Source of the DNA: Deltaproteobacteria bacterium
GTDB lineage: Bacteria > Desulfobacterota > Syntrophia > Syntrophales > JACQWR01
Assembly (NCBI GenBank): GCA_016209105.1
Contig: JACQWR010000028.1
Location: 1 to 64,000 of the forward strand
Direction: 5' to 3'
DNA: 64,000 nt
A program made the translations under genes and the position numbers. Below are positions 17,106 through 24,868 of this stretch, piece by piece. Numbering within the stretch: position 1 is the stretch's first letter; every line of letters starts with the position of its first letter. The notes beneath the pieces are model-generated. The model did not search any database and was not told the DNA's origin. It saw only the letters and a list, made by a program, of their open reading frames with translations.

Positions 17106-17588
17106 ATGGTCAACAACACCGTGATCTTCATTGCCGTTGCCGTGGCCCTTACGATCCTGTCTTTTCTTTTGGACAGGAAAAAGACCGTCATGGGACTGAA
17201 AAAAGGCTGGAACATGTTCCGGAATATCGCCGTTCCTTTCCTGAATATCCTGATTCTGGTGAGTTTGGTTCTTTATCTTGTGCCGCCGTCCTTGATCGTG
17301 GAATACCTGGGCGCCGGGTCCGGATTCCGGGGGATGGCGATTGCCGCCTTTGTCGGTTCGATAACATTGATTCCGGGCTTCATATCCTACCCCATTGCCG
17401 CCGTGCTGATTCAACAGGGGGCTTCCTATACGACTGTTGCCACCTTCATGACCACGCTCATGATGGTGGGCGTCGTCACCTTTCCCCTGGAGGCGAAATA
17501 TTTGGGCAAAAGAGTGGCGGCGATCAGAAACGGGTTGAGTTTTGTTTCCGCGGTGATAATCGGCCTGTTGGTGGGGGTGCTTTTATGA
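17106..17588 (+). CDS. Half-size permease, subunit 1
   Basis: 160 residues with four to five membrane helices. Segments such as SLIVEYLGAGSGFRGMAIAA and GSITLIPGFISYPIAAVLIQ resemble one half of a UPF0718-type permease. It overlaps the next gene by 4 bp (ATGA), so the two halves are almost certainly co-translated and form a heterodimer. The substrate is unknown; the neighbours imply a metal(loid). Confidence 0.8.
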   Translation: MVNNTVIFIAVAVALTILSFLLDRKKTVMGLKKGWNMFRNIAVPFLNILILVSLVLYLVPPSLIVEYLGAGSGFRGMAIAAFVGSITLIPGFISYPIAAVLIQQGASYTTVATFMTTLMMVGVVTFPLEAKYLGKRVAAIRNGLSFVSAVIIGLLVGVLL

Positions 17589-18112
17589 AAGCAATACCGG
17601 CGCACTATAAGCAATATATCTGGCTCATGGTTTATCTTCTGGCGACGGCCGCTTCCTTTGCCTTCGGTTTCAATCCCGGCAGGGAGGTGTTCGTCAATTT
17701 CAAGAAGTTTTTTATCGAGATGATCAGCTTCATCCCTTTTTTATTCATTATCGTCGGCCTTTTCGATGTCTGGTTTCCCAAAGAGACGGTGGAAAAGCAT
17801 GTGGGGCAGGAATCGGGATTTAAAGGTATTTTTCTGGTCATTATTTTGGCCATGCTTCAGGCCGGCCCGTTGTACGGGGCCTTTCCCGTCGCCTATATCC
17901 TTTACAAAAAAGGGGCGAGCATCAAGAATATTTTTATTTATCTGGGCGCCTTTTCTTCCTTGAAAATACCCATGCTGGGCATAGAAATCGGCTATCTTGG
18001 TCTGCAATTTACCCTGGCCAGGACGTTGGTGTCTCTGCCCTTATTCATCGTCGTCGGGTATTTTATGGAATGGTATTTAAAGGACAGAGACTTCAAAGTT
18101 AATCAGTTATGA
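17585..18112 (+). CDS. Half-size permease, subunit 2
   Basis: 175 residues, about five membrane helices. FDVWFPKETVEKHVGQESGF and MLQAGPLYGAFPVAYILYKK mirror the partner's layout, as expected if a single permease was split or two paralogues pair up. No conserved Cys pair like CSC in the large permease is present. A charged C-terminal tail is cytoplasmic. Confidence 0.8.
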   Translation: MKAIPAHYKQYIWLMVYLLATAASFAFGFNPGREVFVNFKKFFIEMISFIPFLFIIVGLFDVWFPKETVEKHVGQESGFKGIFLVIILAMLQAGPLYGAFPVAYILYKKGASIKNIFIYLGAFSSLKIPMLGIEIGYLGLQFTLARTLVSLPLFIVVGYFMEWYLKDRDFKVNQL

Positions 18113-18227
18113 TGCCCGCGCAAAGACGTCGCAAGACGACCAGCTAAATCACCGGGGCAGGAAAATCTGTGGATGGGAACGGCGGTTTTGGGTAGACATG
18201 ACGGCCTGAGCGTGCGTGGAGGAGGCA

Positions 18228-18380
18228 ATGAGCTACGGGGATAAAAAGGCGGCATTGAGCTTTGCTATGGACGACATTTATGATGTGCGACGGGTGTTGC
18301 TCGATTCCGATGTAAAAAGAGCGATGGAATTTTTCAAGAAGCTGGAAAAACGGCTGGACGAAGCCATGAACCCGAAGTGA
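18228..18380 (+). CDS. Small hypothetical protein (50 aa)
   Basis: Starts at ATG 18228 behind GGAGGAGG. The sequence FAMDDIYDVRRVLLDSDVKR then MEFFKKLEKRLDEAM is helical and acidic-basic. It resembles the 56-residue protein at 18682-18852 (FDEYMTVKRIVLDGDAQGAL), so the two are probably paralogues. Function unknown. Confidence 0.65.
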   Translation: MSYGDKKAALSFAMDDIYDVRRVLLDSDVKRAMEFFKKLEKRLDEAMNPK

Positions 18381-18444
18381 CGGCCGGTCTTTGAGCTCGG
18401 TCTGGGAGCTCGTCCGAACATGCAGGGATTTTAAAGGAGGAAGT

Positions 18445-18663
18445 ATGCCATACATGCATTTCTGGAACGGCGGGGGTTGGTTTTTCCCACCTATTTTCTT
18501 CATTATGATCGTCATCGGGCTTGTCGTCTGCCTGTTTTTCCTTTTCGGACGAAAGAAGCTGAGCGATCCTGAATCCCCCCTTGATATCTTGAAGCGTCGC
18601 TATGCCAAAGGTGAGATCACGCGCGACGAATTTCAGCGGATGAAAGAGGATATTGGAAAATAG
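18445..18663 (+). CDS. SHOCT-domain membrane protein
   Basis: 72 residues: a hydrophobic N-terminal helix (about 12-36) and a C-terminal SHOCT motif, LDILKRRYAKGEITRDEFQR. SHOCT segments are short oligomerisation or docking modules found at the ends of many membrane proteins. ATG 18445 follows AGGAGG. It lies between the two related small genes. Confidence 0.85.
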   Translation: MPYMHFWNGGGWFFPPIFFIMIVIGLVVCLFFLFGRKKLSDPESPLDILKRRYAKGEITRDEFQRMKEDIGK

Positions 18664-18681
18664 CTTTTTATGGGGGCGGTC

Positions 18682-18852
18682 ATGCTTGATCATGCGATTG
18701 TAACATTTACCTTCGACGAATATATGACCGTTAAAAGGATTGTCCTGGACGGCGATGCTCAGGGCGCCCTCGATTTTGTAAAGATTATCGCTAAACGCTT
18801 GGAGCGGACGATAACCGAGCAGGGCGGCCTGAAAAAAGCCATAGATATCTGA
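18682..18852 (+). CDS. Small hypothetical protein (56 aa)
   Basis: MLDHAIVTFTFDEYMTVKRI then VLDGDAQGALDFVKIIAKRL; a helical protein without cysteines. ATG 18682 follows GGGGG; ATG 18670 is also in frame. It shares the VKRIVLDGD/VRRVLLDSD core with 18228-18380. Function unknown. Confidence 0.65.
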   Translation: MLDHAIVTFTFDEYMTVKRIVLDGDAQGALDFVKIIAKRLERTITEQGGLKKAIDI

Positions 18853-18951
18853 CTGCATCTCAGGGGATAGGACAGGAAACGGGAGTTTCGCTTTGCAACG
18901 GCACATCCGGACTTTTTTTGATTGATGCACTTGAAAGTAAGGAGTGAGAAT

Positions 18952-19473
18952 ATGCTCTTAACCGGTTATACCAAGCGCATTTCCCGGCCGGAATGCAATC
19001 CGAGCTCCGAAGCGGTTTATTGCATCGCCCGGCTTAACGAGGACGTGGCTGAAGCATTGCCATATCTGAATGCGGTATTGCACGGTATGGAATATTTCCG
19101 CGAGCCACCGGAGGTGGTATTCCGCCTACAGGGCCGGAGCATTAAGGTGGGCGCGCGCGAGATCGCCATTAACCGTTTGGCGGATGAGGACGAGGCAGAC
19201 CGGGCGCTCGTGTGGTGGAAAGACAAGATCAACGAGGTCTGGGAAAAGCGGGAAGGCATTGTGCCGTGCTATGAGGGAAAAGTGAGGCCCCGTCTGATTG
19301 ATGTTTTACGGTTGCTGCCGAAAACCAACTGCAAAAAATGCGGCCAGCCGACGTGCATGGTATTTGCCGCTCAGGCGGTGGAAGGCGCGTGCGGCGTGGC
19401 GCAATGCCCGGACCTCTCGACTGAGAACCGCGAAAAGCTGTCCTTATATCTGGCCGGATTTAGCTTTGATTAA
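18952..19473 (+). CDS. Fe-S cluster protein (corrinoid Fe-S protein N-terminal-type domain)
   Basis: 173 residues. The C-terminal motif LLPKTNCKKCGQPTCMVFAA with a later CGVAQCP gives the four-cysteine pattern CxxCx4Cx(n)C of the small [4Fe-4S] domain found at the N-terminus of the acetyl-CoA synthase corrinoid protein large subunit. The N-terminal 110 residues are unfamiliar. ATG 18952 follows AAGGAG. Such stand-alone proteins can support electron transfer to corrinoid proteins, so a link to HgcA is conceivable but unproven. Confidence 0.75.
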   Translation: MLLTGYTKRISRPECNPSSEAVYCIARLNEDVAEALPYLNAVLHGMEYFREPPEVVFRLQGRSIKVGAREIAINRLADEDEADRALVWWKDKINEVWEKREGIVPCYEGKVRPRLIDVLRLLPKTNCKKCGQPTCMVFAAQAVEGACGVAQCPDLSTENREKLSLYLAGFSFD

Positions 19474-19581
19474 GAAGAAGCCGGATATTAAAAAAGTGCA
19501 TACCTGAAAATTCTACGAGAAAAATCATATTTGGCACGAAATACGCTTGCGATTACAGCAAAAATCATGAGAGGTGAATCA

Positions 19582-20430
19582 ATGAACGCGATAAGAATAT
19601 TAATGGTCATGACAATCCTTCTTCTTCATGTCCCGGTGGGTGCGGAAAGCAAGTCTTTGCTTGTCTTTGCCGGCGCGGCAAGCAAGCCCCCGACCGAAGA
19701 AGCGGCAAAGGTTTTTGAAAACAAGACAGGGGTCAACGTTGATCTGCTTTTTGGCGGGTCGGGCTACGTTCTTTCACAAATGATGCTGGGGAAAAAGGGA
19801 GATATTTACTTTCCCGGTTCATCGGATTTTATGGAAACGGCAAAAAAGAAGGGCGTCGTTTACAATGAAACAGAGAGAAAGGTTGTTTATCTTGTTCCCG
19901 CTATTAATGTAAGAAAAGGCAACCCAAAAAATATCCGGAAATTGAGCGACTTAGCTGCGCCGGGACTGCGGGTGGCCATAGCGCGTCCGGATACGGTTTG
20001 TGTAGGACTGTACGCGGTCGAGATTATCGAAAAGAACTTGACGAAAGAACAGATAAAAGCCTTGCGAAAAAACATTGTAAATTATACTGAAAGCTGTGAA
20101 AAAACAGCGACGAGCATATCGTTAAATACCGCCGACGCCGTAATGGGATGGAGCGTTTTTCACTATTGGGACCGGGAAAGAATAGAAACGGTTAATCTGG
20201 CAAAAGAAGAAATATCGCGGGTTGGATATATACCGATTGGCGTTTCCCGATACACGAAAGACAGAAGGTCGGCGCAAAAATTTATTGACTTTATCCTGTC
20301 TGATGAAGGTAAGGCCATCTTCAGAAAATATCATTATTTTATGACTCCCGAAGAGGCCTATCGCTACATCGGTTTAAAGAAACCGGTAGGCGGGGAATAT
20401 AGCGTGCCCGCGGAATGGATCAATGAATGA
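19582..20430 (+). CDS. modA: Molybdate/tungstate ABC transporter, substrate-binding protein
   Basis: 282 residues with a signal peptide (about 1-21, ending VGAES), then a type-II periplasmic binding fold beginning LLVFAGAASKPPTEEAAKVF. The AGAASKP stretch supplies oxyanion-binding Ser residues. GGSGYVLSQMMLGKKGDIYF is typical of ModA relatives. It captures the oxyanion in the periplasm for the permease that overlaps its end by 4 bp. Whether it prefers tungstate or molybdate cannot be told. ATG 19582 has AGAGGTG upstream. Confidence 0.88.
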   Translation: MNAIRILMVMTILLLHVPVGAESKSLLVFAGAASKPPTEEAAKVFENKTGVNVDLLFGGSGYVLSQMMLGKKGDIYFPGSSDFMETAKKKGVVYNETERKVVYLVPAINVRKGNPKNIRKLSDLAAPGLRVAIARPDTVCVGLYAVEIIEKNLTKEQIKALRKNIVNYTESCEKTATSISLNTADAVMGWSVFHYWDRERIETVNLAKEEISRVGYIPIGVSRYTKDRRSAQKFIDFILSDEGKAIFRKYHYFMTPEEAYRYIGLKKPVGGEYSVPAEWINE

Positions 20431-21221
20431 GAATTACTGTCGGCCTGAAACGGACATTGATAATAAATGCCCTGGGGATTTTTTGTTTATACTTTCTCTT
20501 GGTCGTCTCCGTATTTTATTTTTTCAAACCGTCTATTTCTTTAAGCATACTGACATCTAGTCGAACGATATATTCGTTGGGCCTCAGTCTTTTTGCGGCC
20601 ACGGCGGCAACGTTGATTGCCATAATTTTAGCAATCCCTTCCGCTTATGCTCTGTCTCGGTACGACTTTCGCTTAAAACCGCTTGTTGACGCGTTTCTGG
20701 AACTGCCATTGGTAGTATCTCCCGCGGCTCTTGGAGCAATGGTGCTGATTTTTTTTAATAATCCCGTGGGATCGTGGATTAATGAACATGCAGGCAATTT
20801 CATTTTTACCGTGAGCGGGGTTATTCTCGCCCAGTTGGTTGCCGTGCTCGGCATTGCCGTGAGACTGATTAAAGCTGTTATGGACGAAGTCCCGGTCAGA
20901 TACGAGCATGTTGCGCGGAGCTTGGGCGCTTCGCCATATTACACCTTTAAAAATATTGTCTTGCCCATATGCAAGGGGGGGGTTATTTCTGCTTCCATCC
21001 TAACATGGGCAAAAGCCTTTGGTGAATTTGGCGCTACCATAACCATTGCCGGTTCCATTCCGAATAAAACAGAAACACTCCCTATTGCCGTTTTTATGAG
21101 ACTATCTTCTGCCGACATTGAGGGCGCCGTTGTCATGATTCTTCTTTCCGTTATCATTGGCCTCGGCATATTGTATATCTATAAAAGACTGTCCGGTCAT
21201 AAAGGGATTCCCGATGCTTGA
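20427..21221 (+). CDS. modB: Molybdate/tungstate ABC transporter, permease
   Basis: 264 residues with six membrane helices. The EAA loop EHVARSLGASPYYTFKNIVL near residue 165 docks to the ATPase. LSLFAATAATLIAIILAIPS and ELPLVVSPAALGAM are typical of CysT/ModB permeases. It overlaps modA by 4 bp and modC by 8 bp. Confidence 0.9.
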   Translation: MRITVGLKRTLIINALGIFCLYFLLVVSVFYFFKPSISLSILTSSRTIYSLGLSLFAATAATLIAIILAIPSAYALSRYDFRLKPLVDAFLELPLVVSPAALGAMVLIFFNNPVGSWINEHAGNFIFTVSGVILAQLVAVLGIAVRLIKAVMDEVPVRYEHVARSLGASPYYTFKNIVLPICKGGVISASILTWAKAFGEFGATITIAGSIPNKTETLPIAVFMRLSSADIEGAVVMILLSVIIGLGILYIYKRLSGHKGIPDA

Positions 21222-22326
21222 GCTGAAGAATCTTTCCGTCCATATTGGCGATTTTAAAGTTGTGGATATCTCTTTATCTATCAAGAACAGTTCCATCCAC
21301 GCAATATTGGGTCCGTCGGGGAGCGGAAAAACTATTTTAGTCGAGACCATTGCAGGATTCCATAAGCCGTGCGGCGGGCGAGTGTTCTTAGAAGGCGTAG
21401 ACATTACGGCGCATGCTCCTGAATGGCGATACATGGCGTATGTCCCTCAGGATTTGGCGCTTTTCCCACACTTGACGGTTAAAGAAAATATCTATTTTGG
21501 CTTGACGGCGCGAGGCGGGGATAACGAAACATTAAAAAGAAATGCCGATGCAATAGCAGAGTCTCTTTATATCAAAACCTATTTTGATCGCAATATTGCA
21601 ACTCTCAGCGGCGGCGAAAAACAGCGGGTGGCTCTGGCAAGGGCGCTTGCAACGGGAAACAAGATACTCTTGCTCGACGAACCATTTTCTGGACTTCATC
21701 CGGGTCTCAGAAAAGAATTCTGGTTTTTATTAAAAGAGCTGCAAAACCGGCATCACTTGACGATAATCATCATTACCCATGATCTTGAAGAAGCCTTTTT
21801 TTTGGGAGATCATATCAGCATTCTTATTGACGGGATGGTTCATCAAAGCGCCGCGAAAGAAAAGTCGAGGATTCCAAAAGACAAAACGGTGGCGCTCTTC
21901 TACGGCATACGAAACATCTTTCCCGGCATATTTTCAGAACAAACCTTGCTGATTCCAACATTGAATCTGACCTTGCCTGTCTCTGATTGCTGGAAAACCC
22001 AAAAGGAAAATGGGAAAAGAGTTGATGTTGGCGTAAGGGCGGAAGACCTGATAATCTATGATACGGAACGGATTCACGGTGTCCTTAATTTATCACCGGA
22101 GGTAATTTCTATGCCGACGGTGCGCGGGAAAATTACCGCGTGTTTTGAAAAGGGACATAGCGCCACCGTCATTTTTTCTCCCATAAACTCAGATATCGTG
22201 CTGGAAGTGGAAATCCCGTATCACAAAGTGCAAAAATTATGCGGCAAGAAAAGGACAGACATTGCTGCTGTGGCCATTCCACCGGACAGAATATTCATTT
22301 TAGAATCTCACGAGGAGGCAATGTGA
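21214..22326 (+). CDS. modC: Molybdate/tungstate ABC transporter, ATP-binding protein
   Basis: 370 residues: Walker A GPSGSGKTILVE near residue 33, Q-loop YVPQDLALFPHLT, signature LSGGEKQRVALARAL, Walker B ILLLDEPFSG, and switch His in IIITHDLEEA. A C-terminal domain (about 240-370) resembles the TOBE/Mop regulatory region of ModC. It powers uptake of the oxyanion needed by the molybdenum enzymes encoded downstream. The start at 21214 follows from overlap and family alignment. Confidence 0.9.
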   Translation: MLELKNLSVHIGDFKVVDISLSIKNSSIHAILGPSGSGKTILVETIAGFHKPCGGRVFLEGVDITAHAPEWRYMAYVPQDLALFPHLTVKENIYFGLTARGGDNETLKRNADAIAESLYIKTYFDRNIATLSGGEKQRVALARALATGNKILLLDEPFSGLHPGLRKEFWFLLKELQNRHHLTIIIITHDLEEAFFLGDHISILIDGMVHQSAAKEKSRIPKDKTVALFYGIRNIFPGIFSEQTLLIPTLNLTLPVSDCWKTQKENGKRVDVGVRAEDLIIYDTERIHGVLNLSPEVISMPTVRGKITACFEKGHSATVIFSPINSDIVLEVEIPYHKVQKLCGKKRTDIAAVAIPPDRIFILESHEEAM

Positions 22327-22437
22327 CCGGGGGCGCCCTCCGCAAGCCCCGCCTACCAGGCGGGGTTAAGGGGCGCAATGAGGAACATAATTATTCCTTG
22401 CCGGGAAGCCCCGCTCTCTGAGCGGGGAGCTTCACTA
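22323..22437 (+). repeat. GC-rich palindromic element, family C, copy 2
   Basis: Contains tgaccgggggcg...gcaagccccgcc, the hairpin ccccgcctaccaggcgggg, and gccccgctctctgagcggggagcttcacta at the far end. It starts at the stop codon of modC and may terminate its transcript. An inverted, shortened copy lies at 23781-23826. Confidence 0.65.
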
Positions 22438-22465
22438 TTCCAGCGTTGTGCGTGAAATCATTTTC

Positions 22466-22494
22466 TTGACAAAAACTCGTGGATTGTCTATACC
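22466..22494 (+). promoter_or_regulatory. Sigma-70 promoter
   Basis: TTGACA (22466-22471), 17-bp spacer, TATACC (22489-22494). This is the best consensus promoter seen in the window. It would drive the MauE-like and rhodanese genes through a leader of about 200 nt. Confidence 0.7.
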
Positions 22495-22590
22495 TTTGCC
22501 GCAGCATTGCAGGTATTCAGTAAATATTTGGAGCGATATCAGTGAGTTACTTATTGTTAATCTTCATCCCGTTAATATGAGGCGATAACA

Positions 22591-22609
22591 GAGGACCCGG
22601 GCGGTCCTC
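22591..22609 (+). other. Leader hairpin upstream of the MauE-like gene
   Basis: GAGGACC and GGTCCTC form a perfect 7-bp stem around CGGGC, without a T-run. It lies in the long leader 22500-22706, which has no recognised riboswitch. Otherwise the 380-bp gap 22327-22706 holds only the repeat and promoter listed. Confidence 0.5.
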
Positions 22610-22706
22610 CGGAAGACGCCGTCCTGCCGTTTCTCCCCCCTGACCGGTTAGCCCCCTGATGGTCATGCCGCGGTGATTTACGGTATGGCGCAATCAGGAA
22701 GCGACA

Positions 22707-23213
22707 GTGGTCAATCCATATTCAATAGTCTCGTTTTATTTCAACCGAACCAAGAATATTTTCTGCAGGGGACTGGTCTATCCCTGGCCCTACCGGATTG
22801 TCCGTATTGCCTTGGCGGCCCTCTTCATTTACGGCGGCGTGACCAAGCTCTTCGATTCCAAGGCGTTTGTCGCAACCATTTCTGCCTATGATCTGTTGCC
22901 TGAGGCGCTTCTCCCTTTTTTTGCCGTTGGGTTGCCGTTGATTGAGACGATTGCCGGCCTCGCGTTGCTACTGGATCGGCCCTGGGGGCTCCATCTGATC
23001 ACCGGTCTTCTCGCGCTATTCGTATTTGTCTTGGGCTACGGAATTATCGGGAACCTGGATGTTGATTGCGGCTGCTTCGGGGCCGAGGAACTGGAAAAAC
23101 AGGCCGGTCTGCGGGAGGCCTTTTATCGAGACCTGATCCTTATCGGGGTGGTGGCGCCGTATCTCTATCTCTCCCGGCGGGTCCGGGAATTTGCCAACAG
23201 TGGGAAGGAATAA
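22707..23213 (+). CDS. MauE/DoxX-like membrane protein
   Basis: 168 residues with four membrane helices. ALFIYGGVTKLFDSKAFVAT is the hallmark of the MauE/DoxX group. The conserved cysteine pair lies in GNLDVDCGCFG (a CGCFG motif). MauE-type proteins are linked to periplasmic thiol or disulfide chemistry. Start GTG 22707 is uncertain; GGAAG lies upstream. It is followed by an exported rhodanese, probably its partner. Confidence 0.82.
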   Translation: MVNPYSIVSFYFNRTKNIFCRGLVYPWPYRIVRIALAALFIYGGVTKLFDSKAFVATISAYDLLPEALLPFFAVGLPLIETIAGLALLLDRPWGLHLITGLLALFVFVLGYGIIGNLDVDCGCFGAEELEKQAGLREAFYRDLILIGVVAPYLYLSRRVREFANSGKE

Positions 23214-23268
23214 ATAGTTTTAGAGGCTCCAGAGGGAAGCCGGATTATAAAAAAGAAAAGGAGAAAAA

Positions 23269-23781
23269 ATGAAAAAGCAAAAAAATTTGACCTCGGTTTT
23301 TATTGCGGTCTTGCTGGTGTTTGGCATGGCCGGTGGCGCCCTGGCGGCATGGGGAACCAAGGAACTCGATACGGAGAAGATTGCCGTTACCTTCGCCAGG
23401 GAGGTGGAAAGAGGCGGCTACAAGATTCTCGCAACGGAAGAACTGAAAGGCTGGATGGATCAGAATAAGCCGATGCTGATTGTGGATACCATGCCCTATG
23501 AAGCGAGCTACAAGAAGCAGCATGTCCCTGGGGCCGTGCAGATTGAGTTCCCGATTCCCGAAATGAAGCAACTGGACGACAAGACCAAGGCCGCGCTGGA
23601 GAAGCTGTTGGGGCCGGACAAGAAGCGCCTAATAGTCTTTTACTGCGGTTTTGTCAAATGCACCAGGAGCCACAGCGGAGCGATGTGGGCCGTCCGTTTG
23701 GGCTACAAGAACATCTACCGTCATCCCGGCGGCATCAAGGCCTGGGAAGAGGCGGGATACCCTGTCGGCAAGGTGAAATAG
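23269..23781 (+). CDS. Exported rhodanese-like sulfurtransferase
   Basis: 170 residues with a signal peptide (1-26, GGALAAWG) and one rhodanese domain: MLIVDTMPYEASYKKQHVPG, then the active-site loop VFYCGFVKCTRSH with catalytic Cys near residue 125. HPGGIKAWEEAGYPV closes the domain. It would handle sulfane sulfur, or possibly selenium, in the periplasm. RBS AAAGGAG precedes ATG 23269. Confidence 0.9.
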   Translation: MKKQKNLTSVFIAVLLVFGMAGGALAAWGTKELDTEKIAVTFAREVERGGYKILATEELKGWMDQNKPMLIVDTMPYEASYKKQHVPGAVQIEFPIPEMKQLDDKTKAALEKLLGPDKKRLIVFYCGFVKCTRSHSGAMWAVRLGYKNIYRHPGGIKAWEEAGYPVGKVK

Positions 23782-23826
23782 TGAAGCCCCCCGCTCAGAG
23801 AGCGTGGTCCCGATGCGCCCCCGGTC
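23781..23826 (-). repeat. GC-rich palindromic element, family C, inverted partial copy 3
   Basis: tagtgaagccccccgctcag, agagcgtggtcccgatg and cgcccccggtca match the reverse complement of both ends of 22323-22437 with the middle missing. The two copies bracket the MauE-rhodanese pair in inverted orientation. Confidence 0.6.
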
Positions 23827-23845
23827 AAAACATCAAGGCGGAACC

Positions 23846-23956
23846 GTGGAATTGATTTACCATTGTTGTTTAAGAAGTGCGGTCGCAACCGCTTTGCTGA
23901 TGCTCTGCATCCTTCTGGCCGATTGGAAGGACGCGGGGATGAAATTGGAGAAATGA
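23846..23956 (+). CDS. Possible small membrane peptide (36 aa)
   Basis: GTG 23846 with AAGGCGG upstream; about 36 residues with one hydrophobic segment (SAVATALLMLCILLADW) and a Cys-Cys pair near the start. No family recognised. It could be translated but may be chance. Confidence 0.3.
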   Translation: MELIYHCCLRSAVATALLMLCILLADWKDAGMKLEK

Positions 23957-24003
23957 ATAGCCGTGGAAAAATGTCATGATGCCGAAAAAGGAGGTTGGAA
24001 GGC

Positions 24004-24630
24004 ATGAAGGTCACCGTTGACGCCAGGGGGCTTGCCTGCCCGGAGCCCGTGCTTCTGGCAAAAAAAGCGATCGAGGAAAACGATGAAGTAACCGTTATCG
24101 TGGACGATGAGATTGCCCTGGAAAATATCCGCCGCCTGGCGTCAAAAACGGCCTGCGGCTTCTCCGTGACGGAAAAGGAGGGAGGGGTTCGGGAGATTGC
24201 GCTGGTGCGAACAGAGGCGACAGGTCAGCACCCCGTGGATTCCGGCGCTATCACCGCAGAGCTGTCCTGCGCCGTTGTGCCGAAAAAAGAAATGGGCGCT
24301 GTTGTGGTGATCCTGTCCGACAACCGCATGGGGCGGGGCGATGACGTCCTGGGGGACATCCTGATCCGGAGCTTCGTCCATACCCTGTTGCAGCTGAAGC
24401 CCCTGCCCGTGACGATCATCTGTTACAATGCCGGGGTGAAACTGGCAGTGAAGGCTTCGCCGGTTCTCGACGACTTGCGGCAATTGGCGCAGGCCGGGGT
24501 GGATATTCTGGTCTGCGGGACCTGTGTGAACTATTTCGAACTGGGCGATCAAATTGCGGAGGGGCGGATTTCCAATATGTACGACATCGCTGAAACGATG
24601 GCCGGCGCCGTCCGGTTGCTGCGTCCATGA
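24004..24630 (+). CDS. yedF: Selenium metabolism protein YedF (TusA-DsrE fusion)
   Basis: 208 residues: an N-terminal TusA-like domain with GLACPEPVLLAKKAI (catalytic Cys near residue 11) and a C-terminal DsrE-like domain with VVVILSDNRMGRGDD and ILVCGTCVNYFEL. This two-domain form is the YedF family associated with selenium-utilising genomes. It is thought to carry activated Se or S for SelD or for selenium-dependent molybdenum hydroxylases. ATG 24004 has GGAGG upstream. It overlaps the next gene by 4 bp. Confidence 0.9.
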   Translation: MKVTVDARGLACPEPVLLAKKAIEENDEVTVIVDDEIALENIRRLASKTACGFSVTEKEGGVREIALVRTEATGQHPVDSGAITAELSCAVVPKKEMGAVVVILSDNRMGRGDDVLGDILIRSFVHTLLQLKPLPVTIICYNAGVKLAVKASPVLDDLRQLAQAGVDILVCGTCVNYFELGDQIAEGRISNMYDIAETMAGAVRLLRP

Positions 24631-24854
24631 GGGAACCGCAAGAATTCATAGTGTTCCTTTTCCCCTCCGTCAGCTATGTCCTGAAAGCGGAAAAGATTCT
24701 CAAGGAACAGGGAATTGTCCATAAGCTGATTCCCGTTCCCCGCCATATCAGCTCCGACTGCGGCGTCTGCCTCCGTGTTGCGGTGGGACAGCAGGAGCGT
24801 GTGGCGGGAGTGCTGCAGGGCCGGGTAGACTGGGAAAGGACGGTTTTTCTCTAA
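24627..24854 (+). CDS. DUF3343 putative Se/S carrier protein
   Basis: 75 residues, PSVSYVLKAEKILKEQGI then the conserved SSDCGVCLRVAV, where the CxxC probably binds persulfide or perselenide. DUF3343 proteins occur next to YedF and cysteine desulfurase in selenium-related clusters. The start overlaps the yedF stop (ATGA), showing coupling. Confidence 0.88.
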   Translation: MREPQEFIVFLFPSVSYVLKAEKILKEQGIVHKLIPVPRHISSDCGVCLRVAVGQQERVAGVLQGRVDWERTVFL

Positions 24855-24868
24855 ACCGGAGGCAACAA

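Noticed and set aside
19530-19555. Sigma-54 promoter (ttggcacgaaatacgcttgcg) before modA
   Set aside because: Spacing between TGGCAC and TTGC is 9 rather than 5 bp.
22500-22706. Molybdenum-cofactor or other riboswitch in the leader of the MauE-like gene
   Set aside because: One strong hairpin is present but the conserved Moco, cobalamin or c-di-GMP motifs could not be found.
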